A program made the translations under genes and the position numbers. Positions 49,410 through 54,482 of a DNA stretch of 54,482 nt are shown one piece after another. This DNA comes from Bacteroidales bacterium (GTDB lineage: Bacteria; Bacteroidota; Bacteroidia; Bacteroidales; JAGOPY01). Under the pieces are notes generated by a model, which was not told the DNA's origin, ran no database searches, and saw only the letters and a program-made list of their open reading frames with translations. The stretch spans positions 1 through 54,482 of the forward strand of contig JAGOPY010000019.1 of the NCBI GenBank assembly GCA_017991835.1. The letters run 5' to 3'. Position 1 is the first letter of the stretch. The number at the start of each line of letters is the position of its first letter.

Positions 49410-51068
49410 TTGCATAATGAATTTAAAAATGAACTAATTTTAATAGCCTTTAAAACCAACCGTATGGGAGTGCCAATAACGAAATATTCGGTTCTTAAGA
49501 AATTAAGTGAAGGAAATAAAGAAGATGAGGCGACTAAAATAATACAACAGGCCTTAAAGCCGTTTAATCTTTTTGCGTTTATCTTACATGACCCGGAGAC
49601 GCATAAAGAATTTGATCAACAAATCAATGATCTATTCGATAGGCTGGATTATTTGACTGGCCCAAAAATGTTGTTTTTCGCATTGGTAAAATCAAAAAGT
49701 CTGAGGAATGACCAGATAATAGAGCAAAACCAGGGAGTGATTTTTAGCTTTGAAAGGGCTGCAGATTTAATTAAATCAACTAATCCAGATTATGTACTCT
49801 CTGAGAGCCAATCGGTTTTAGGCCTTTCCTTAATATTAGAAATTCCATATGAATCTCTACCAGTTATTGTTACTACCAATGATCTTAAATCTCAAAAAAT
49901 TTTCTGGATTAAAACTGACGAAAAGTATCTACAAAAACAACTTGAAGAGCTTGGGTATTTCGCTTCACGATCCGAATTAAAGGTAAGGGACTGGAGTCAA
50001 TCCCAGAGTTTATTAGAAAGAAAAATGCTTGAATTAAATTTCATTTATGATCATGGTTTAACATTTCTATCAGAAAGTCTTGCAAAGACGATTACCAAAG
50101 TTCTGTCATTTAAAATCCTCCCAAATAAAAATGGTTATTATAATAATGATGCCTCGATAAGCACCAAATCTGTTATTCGCGATTTGGATAAGCAAATACT
50201 CGATATTCAATATATTAATGAGCCTGAAGTGTACTACTCTATGCAAGAATTTGATGATACAGTTATTTTGAATGACAATAATTTACCTTCTTATGAATAT
50301 ACAAAGGGAAAGAAATCCCCAAGACTGCATAAAGAATCACATAAGAAAAGGCTCAAAGTGCCTAAAAGTTTTGAGAGAAAAAACATTGATTATCAAGAGG
50401 AAGACAAAATAGCCAATTTAAAGCTAATAAAGGGAACTTTAATTAGCACCGGACTTGATCTTGATCCTGTTCAAATCGAAAAATTTGAAATTCCCACAGT
50501 CTATTTAGATCCTAAATCTAAAGCACTGTTAAAGACGGCCAGGTCTCTATATTCCTTTTATATGAAACCAGATACAATAATTGAAGATTTGGATTGGTCA
50601 TCACCAATGATGAGCCTGGCAAAATTATTTGAGAATGAAATTAACTTATCATTAGCACATTGGATGAGAAAAGAGTTAGGGATTAGTCTGCCAGATTTTT
50701 ATAATAAGCATCAGCCTGGAATTAAGGCCGAATTCGATCTTGTGGATTTCAACAAAGGATATACGTCATGGATACCACCAGGATTAGGGCAATCTGAAAT
50801 TTGCTTTGACAAATACAGGAAAATTGGTGGATTTTTTAATAATAAATGGAAAAAGAAGACTAATGGCGGATTTTCTTGTCACGACACTAATCAGCTTGTT
50901 TATCACTGGCATAGGATTCGCTTGATTCGTAATCAATGCGCTCATCCAGAATTAATGGACCAAAATAGAGCTTTTGAATTGAAAGAATTAATGGAGGGCC
51001 TTAATAAGATTGATTTTTACAAAAAAGCATTTAATCTCAAATCTTTGTTAAAGGGTACCTTATTGTAA
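49410..51068 (+). CDS. HEPN-domain protein (second in the island)
   Basis: 552 residues from a TTG at 49410; the ATG at 49464 (MGVPITKYSVLKKL) is a fair alternative. The N-terminal part (about 50-185: FILHDPETHKEFDQQINDLFDRLDYLTG, later PVIVTTNDLKSQKIFWIKT) is an alpha/beta region of unknown type. The middle is charged (RLHKESHKKRLKVPK). The C-terminal 150 residues are helical and contain IRLIRNQCAHPEL, with Arg507 and His512 as an RX4H (RNxxAH) HEPN ribonuclease motif. It may be a stand-alone abortive-infection RNase, perhaps controlled by its own N-terminal half or by the following gene 59 bases downstream. AT-rich codon use matches the island. Confidence 0.7.
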   Translation: MHNEFKNELILIAFKTNRMGVPITKYSVLKKLSEGNKEDEATKIIQQALKPFNLFAFILHDPETHKEFDQQINDLFDRLDYLTGPKMLFFALVKSKSLRNDQIIEQNQGVIFSFERAADLIKSTNPDYVLSESQSVLGLSLILEIPYESLPVIVTTNDLKSQKIFWIKTDEKYLQKQLEELGYFASRSELKVRDWSQSQSLLERKMLELNFIYDHGLTFLSESLAKTITKVLSFKILPNKNGYYNNDASISTKSVIRDLDKQILDIQYINEPEVYYSMQEFDDTVILNDNNLPSYEYTKGKKSPRLHKESHKKRLKVPKSFERKNIDYQEEDKIANLKLIKGTLISTGLDLDPVQIEKFEIPTVYLDPKSKALLKTARSLYSFYMKPDTIIEDLDWSSPMMSLAKLFENEINLSLAHWMRKELGISLPDFYNKHQPGIKAEFDLVDFNKGYTSWIPPGLGQSEICFDKYRKIGGFFNNKWKKKTNGGFSCHDTNQLVYHWHRIRLIRNQCAHPELMDQNRAFELKELMEGLNKIDFYKKAFNLKSLLKGTLL

Positions 51069-51127
51069 ATTTGACTGCTTAAAATTGGCTATTAGAATAT
51101 TTTAGAATAATCAGGGAAATAACACAT

Positions 51128-51796
51128 ATGACACTTCAAGAATTAATCGACCAATATAAAACTGAAGATTATAAATTCTTCAAATTCATTGACAAAAATG
51201 GGAAAGATATTAAAACCCATTTCATCTTTGAATCCCATGCTGAATATCTTGATAAATATTTAGGCTTTTATCAAAACCTCCCAGATCTCACTCAGGTAAT
51301 AGTATATGCAACTGATGGTATTTTCAAATTGACAAATCAGGGTTTTGATTACTTTATCAGACACAATCATCAGGAAGTCTTTAAAGATAAAGATGGAAAA
51401 ATCCGCGGTGTGCCTTACGAGGTTACAAAGCAAGTAAGAGCCAACTTAATAAGAAGAATTAATGATATAATGTCTGCCAGAAATTTTGATGAGATTCATC
51501 AAATTGTTGAAGAGTGCAAGATAAAAGGCTTTGGCCCATTATCCATTTACGATACATCAATGAGAATAGCCACAAAAATGAACATTGAACCCGATAAAGT
51601 TTATCTCCATGCTGGTGCGGCAAAAGGTATGGAGATCCTCGAAGAAAAAGGGTATGTAAAAAAAGGAACTGCTGAAAAGAAATTTGTGAAAAACGAAGAA
51701 CTCCCTATAGAAATGCAAAAATTGAGAGCTTCAGAAAACGAGCATTTTCTTTGCTCGATGAAAGAAAAAATATCAAATCTTGATAAAGCCCTGTAA
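51128..51796 (+). CDS. Helix-hairpin-helix-like protein of unknown function
   Basis: 222 residues, soluble. The central stretch (about 135-165), CKIKGFGPLSIYDTSMRIATKMNIEPDKVYLHAG, looks like a helix-hairpin-helix element of the DNA-glycosylase kind (K-G-x-G-P-L...D) and is also known from uncharacterised bacterial proteins with the same YDT..RI and VYLHAG signature. No catalytic Lys/Asp pair can be assigned. The start ATG at 51128 is 59 bases after the HEPN gene on the same strand, so they may be partners. DNA binding is an inference. Confidence 0.6.
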   Translation: MTLQELIDQYKTEDYKFFKFIDKNGKDIKTHFIFESHAEYLDKYLGFYQNLPDLTQVIVYATDGIFKLTNQGFDYFIRHNHQEVFKDKDGKIRGVPYEVTKQVRANLIRRINDIMSARNFDEIHQIVEECKIKGFGPLSIYDTSMRIATKMNIEPDKVYLHAGAAKGMEILEEKGYVKKGTAEKKFVKNEELPIEMQKLRASENEHFLCSMKEKISNLDKAL

Positions 51797-51815
51797 AACT
51801 TTATCAATGAACATG

Positions 51816-52856
51816 TTAGTTATTCTTTTGCTCCATCTTATAAGTATACCAGAAATCCGTAACCCTGTTCAGGCAAAATAAGAGATTATTGAAATCATTT
51901 TCATTCATTTCTTTGGGCGTCGTAGGTATGGATGAATCACTATGTGCTGAGATGTTACCGAAAATCCGGATGAGATGAAGGTAACTTATGATCCAGAGTG
52001 CAATATTCTTTTCATGGAGCTTACGAATGGAAGTTGACAATTCTTCAAATGAATGATCTTGCTTGAGTATATCCCGGACCATCAATTCTATAAGCTTCCT
52101 GGCCAGGATACCTATTTCAAAGATTCTGCTTTCATCAGAATTTAATTTATAGGACAGATCATTGATGGTTGATTTCTGCTCTTGTCCTATGATGGCCTTT
52201 AGCTTGACAAGGTTATTCAGAAGTTCGTCGATTACCTTCTGGCTAAATTCTGTTTTAGGCACACCGTGCAGGATCGCTGGTTGCCGTTGCAAATAATTAT
52301 TCATGGATTGATCGAGACTCAATAACTTTTGTTCATTCAATTCGACAAAAATGACCTTTCTCAAATGTGTGACTTGCTGCAAGGCTTTGATCGAATGCTC
52401 AAGCAAAACAGGCATGATCATTTCCGGAGGGATCCTTTGCTGTCCCGTTCCCAAGATAGGCATCGCAATGGAATTAAGCTCTATATCATAAACTTCGCAA
52501 ATTCGAACCAGGCTGAATAGGTTACGGATGGATTGCTCAAAAGGTTGATAGGTGCCGACAATTTCCACAAATGCCAATCGCTTAAAATCGTAATGGTCCA
52601 ATTCCTTAGAAATCCAAACATTTAGAGGTTCCGCGAGATTAATATCGATATGATCCATTAAATCTTCAGCAAGAATTCCAAGGTTGTAGTGTAGGGCACC
52701 AAGCAATGACCCTTTTGTAGGGTGATAGCCTCCTCTATACGCCGATGCGACAATACAATCCACCGGAAAATCCATTTGTGTCAAATCACCATAATATAAC
52801 TCTATGGTCTTATTGCCATATACTGACTCTATTTCGTGGATATTGATGAGTTGCAT
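51816..52856 (-). CDS. Macro-domain-like protein fused to DUF4145-type HEPN
   Basis: 346 residues from the ATG at 52856 (MQLINIHEIESVYGNKTIELYYGDL); the frame runs open to 52913. The N-terminal 190 residues have macro-domain traits: IELYYGDLTQMDFPVDCIVASAYRGGYHPTKGSLLGAL and later NSIAMPILGTGQQRIPPEMIMPVLLE. They are therefore expected to bind ADP-ribose or a related nucleotide. The C-terminal part (about 240-340) is helical with HLIRIFGNISAHSDSSIP, the Arg...GN.xAH pattern of DUF4145, a HEPN-type domain. So nucleotide sensing may be coupled to an RNase-like helical domain (inference). It is convergent with the HhH-like gene, with only 19 bases between stops. Confidence 0.72.
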   Translation of the reverse strand: MQLINIHEIESVYGNKTIELYYGDLTQMDFPVDCIVASAYRGGYHPTKGSLLGALHYNLGILAEDLMDHIDINLAEPLNVWISKELDHYDFKRLAFVEIVGTYQPFEQSIRNLFSLVRICEVYDIELNSIAMPILGTGQQRIPPEMIMPVLLEHSIKALQQVTHLRKVIFVELNEQKLLSLDQSMNNYLQRQPAILHGVPKTEFSQKVIDELLNNLVKLKAIIGQEQKSTINDLSYKLNSDESRIFEIGILARKLIELMVRDILKQDHSFEELSTSIRKLHEKNIALWIISYLHLIRIFGNISAHSDSSIPTTPKEMNENDFNNLLFCLNRVTDFWYTYKMEQKNN

Positions 52857-53088
52857 GGTCTGATCTTTTGTAATACAACATTTGTACGCGTCCCTCCTTT
52901 GGATCCCATCCAAAATTATGGTTTTTAAGTTTATTTCGTCCTCCCATTACTATTTTTTAGTCTGATATATAACGTACTTAATAGGAGAAGCTAACATCAT
53001 CCGTAAAATAATATTGAAAGCATATGACTTAAATTAATAAATTTGAATCAAAATGATATTTCAATAAGGAAAGGCAGGAGCAGACCAG

Positions 53089-54396
53089 ATGCAGATCATT
53101 CACTCTTTAGATGAGATTCTTAATGACCTTTTTCCGGAGGCAAAGATGGCTGATAATAATCATGAGGCACTCCGGCATAAGCTTATCGAATATTACACCT
53201 ACGGGCCATTCAAGCCAGAGGTGACAATCAAAGACAATCTGGTGATCATTGAATTGGATACCTCCGCGATCATTCATCAGGAGTCAGAATATCGAAAGGC
53301 AGTGGCATTTTGCGAGAGGGGTAGATACCCCGAGGCAAAAGAGATCCTGGATAAGCTTATTAAGGCTAATCCGACCAATTCAGAGTATCACCGGATTTAT
53401 GGACAGATCCTTTCAGACCAGGGTAAGGTAGAAGAGGCGATTGATTCCTTGATTGATGCCTTAAGATGGGATCCCCGGAACAGCTATGCCCTTTTGATGA
53501 TGGGAAACATCCTGGCCAGGTCGAAAGATGATATTGGCACTGCCATGAAATATTTTAATAAGGTACTGGAGATTAATCCGAAAGATAACATTGCTGTCAA
53601 CAATATAGGAGCAAATCTGATGCATCAGGGCAAGCTGGAATTGGCAAAGGATTATTTCAACAAGGCGCTTGCCATTGATCCCGACTATCCAAACACTCAT
53701 TTTGGGCTGGCTATGATCGCAGAACAGGAAGGTGATCTGTCTTCAGCATTCTTCAGTGCCACCGAAGCCCTCAGGAAAAGCAAGGCAAAAGATGGACTTT
53801 ACAAACAAGCCTTGCAAATGGCGGTACAGTATGCAGGCAAACTAATCCAGGAGGGACCAGGTCAGAAGATCTTTAAGGAATATCTTCATAAGCTGGAGTT
53901 TGAAGGCAATATTATTATCAAAGCGTTGGCAGATGATTCGATCCCGACTGCAGCTAAAATGGATCTGGCCGAAAATTACGGGAGGGATCACCATGTCATC
54001 CGCTACAAATCCAACTATCCCGCCAGAGAGCATCTGATGATGCATGAGCTAGTTCATATCGATCTGATGAACCAGGCCCGTAAGGCAGGAACGAATCAGT
54101 TGTTCACCTCAACCGGCGAGCACAAACGGAATTACATCACCGGTGAATCGGAGTGGATCAGGAAAATGAACCGGATGGGCATGACGGAAGATTCTATTTC
54201 AAAAGTTATTTCCGACCTGTTTGAAGGACTTAACCGCCAGGTGTACAATACGCCAATCGACCTGTTCATCGAAGATTATCTTTACCGGGAATATCCGGAT
54301 CTTCGGCCCTATCAGTTTCTTTCCCTGTTCAATCTTAACAAAGAGGCTGTTCACGTGACTATTTCGGACCATATTGCGCCACCCATTTCGGACTAA
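53089..54396 (+). CDS. TPR protein with HExxH metallopeptidase motif, 3' end altered
   Basis: 435 residues. About 69-235 are tetratricopeptide repeats (YRKAVAFCERGRYPEAKEILDKLIKANP, HRIYGQILSDQGKVEEAIDSLIDALRWDP, AVNNIGANLMHQGKLELAKDYFNKALAIDP). The C-terminal half has HLMMHELVHIDL, with His319-Glu-Leu-Val-His323 as a zinc-metallopeptidase motif. There is no signal peptide, so it acts in the cytoplasm; TPR-peptidase pairs occur in defence and stress systems. A purine-rich stretch (aaggcaggag) precedes the start. The last residues (TISDHIAPPISD) are encoded by the 24-bp repeats at 54361-54456, so the natural C-terminus was probably replaced when an insertion element landed at about 54356. Confidence 0.8.
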   Translation: MQIIHSLDEILNDLFPEAKMADNNHEALRHKLIEYYTYGPFKPEVTIKDNLVIIELDTSAIIHQESEYRKAVAFCERGRYPEAKEILDKLIKANPTNSEYHRIYGQILSDQGKVEEAIDSLIDALRWDPRNSYALLMMGNILARSKDDIGTAMKYFNKVLEINPKDNIAVNNIGANLMHQGKLELAKDYFNKALAIDPDYPNTHFGLAMIAEQEGDLSSAFFSATEALRKSKAKDGLYKQALQMAVQYAGKLIQEGPGQKIFKEYLHKLEFEGNIIIKALADDSIPTAAKMDLAENYGRDHHVIRYKSNYPAREHLMMHELVHIDLMNQARKAGTNQLFTSTGEHKRNYITGESEWIRKMNRMGMTEDSISKVISDLFEGLNRQVYNTPIDLFIEDYLYREYPDLRPYQFLSLFNLNKEAVHVTISDHIAPPISD

Positions 54397-54482
54397 ATTG
54401 AGCCACTCATTTCGGAGCAAATTGCGCCAGTGATTTCGGAGTAAATTGCGCCAGAAAAATGGTGTTATATCGGCCGGGATTC
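54356..54482. mobile_element. Probable end of an IS21-type insertion sequence (4 x 24-bp repeats)
   Basis: Four 24-bp units run head to tail: 54361-54384, 54385-54408, 54409-54432, 54433-54456. Each starts atttcgga and contains (a/t)att-g-gcca at the same place. IS21-family elements are known for multiple terminal repeats that bind the transposase, and TG at 54356 fits the usual TG terminus. The transposase would lie beyond the window. The array supplies the stop codon of the TPR peptidase gene. Confidence 0.6.

Overview
This window looks like a chromosomal segment of an uncultured member of the Bacteroidota, probably Bacteroidales-like. The evidence: several very large secreted proteins carry type IX secretion (T9SS) C-terminal sorting domains with a PNPA...GRIV...LPSGLYLLKL pattern; there are Bacteroidota-type promoter boxes (TAnnTTTG); ribosome-binding sites are mostly absent; and there is a MFP/RND/OMF efflux operon and a crtI-crtB pair of Bacteroidota type. 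No rRNA, tRNA or CRISPR array was seen.

Layout. 1-9627: surface proteins (a partial gene, then three T9SS cargo proteins, including a beta-propeller-like protein and a beta-helix protein whose genes overlap by 4 bases). 9681-15162: a complete tripartite RND efflux operon (lipoprotein adaptor, inner-membrane pump, TolC-like channel). 15222-15635: a C_GCAxxG_C_C protein. 15780-24065: a 2120-residue PKD/beta-helix T9SS protein and a companion secreted protein. 24216-25343: a DUF4143-type ATPase. 25371-27885: carotenoid genes crtB and crtI on the minus strand. 28060-30530: a secreted isochorismatase-fold hydrolase and a secreted esterase. 30603-33029: a triple DUF4397 T9SS protein. 33030-34319: a repeat-rich stretch with a nested inverted-repeat element and a gutted T9SS gene. 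From about 15 to 29 kb the DNA is peppered with degenerate tandem repeats of 7-9 bp. Several run into coding sequence, and one of them encodes most of a signal peptide.

From about 34.3 kb to the end the window becomes an AT-richer accessory (probably defence) island: a second AAA/DUF4143-like ATPase, an ARPP-1-like protein, a DUF932-like protein, a WYL regulator, two DUF3127 OB-fold proteins, a retron (inverted-repeat-bounded msr-msd RNA, reverse transcriptase and a HEPN-like accessory protein), a small NTF2-like protein, a CARF-sigma54-type AAA+ regulator, an ATPase plus unknown partner, a DUF4407/coiled-coil/HNH/DUF4258 cassette, another HEPN protein, a macro-domain plus DUF4145 protein, and a TPR metallopeptidase whose 3' end runs into four 24-bp repeats that look like the end of an IS21-type insertion sequence at the window edge.

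The most notable observation is an oriented dyad, TGCAA-N5-TTGCA. It occurs five times (three perfect, two with one mismatch) between 35776 and 42105, each time just upstream of a transcription unit: the ARPP-1-like gene, the DUF932-like gene, the WYL gene, the retron RNA and the NTF2-like gene. This suggests one small regulon that includes the retron. Its controller could be the WYL protein. Alternatively, because the element resembles the -24/-12 layout of sigma-54 promoters, it could be the CARF-AAA+ regulator next door, whose GAFTGA loop is degenerate (GSFTSA).
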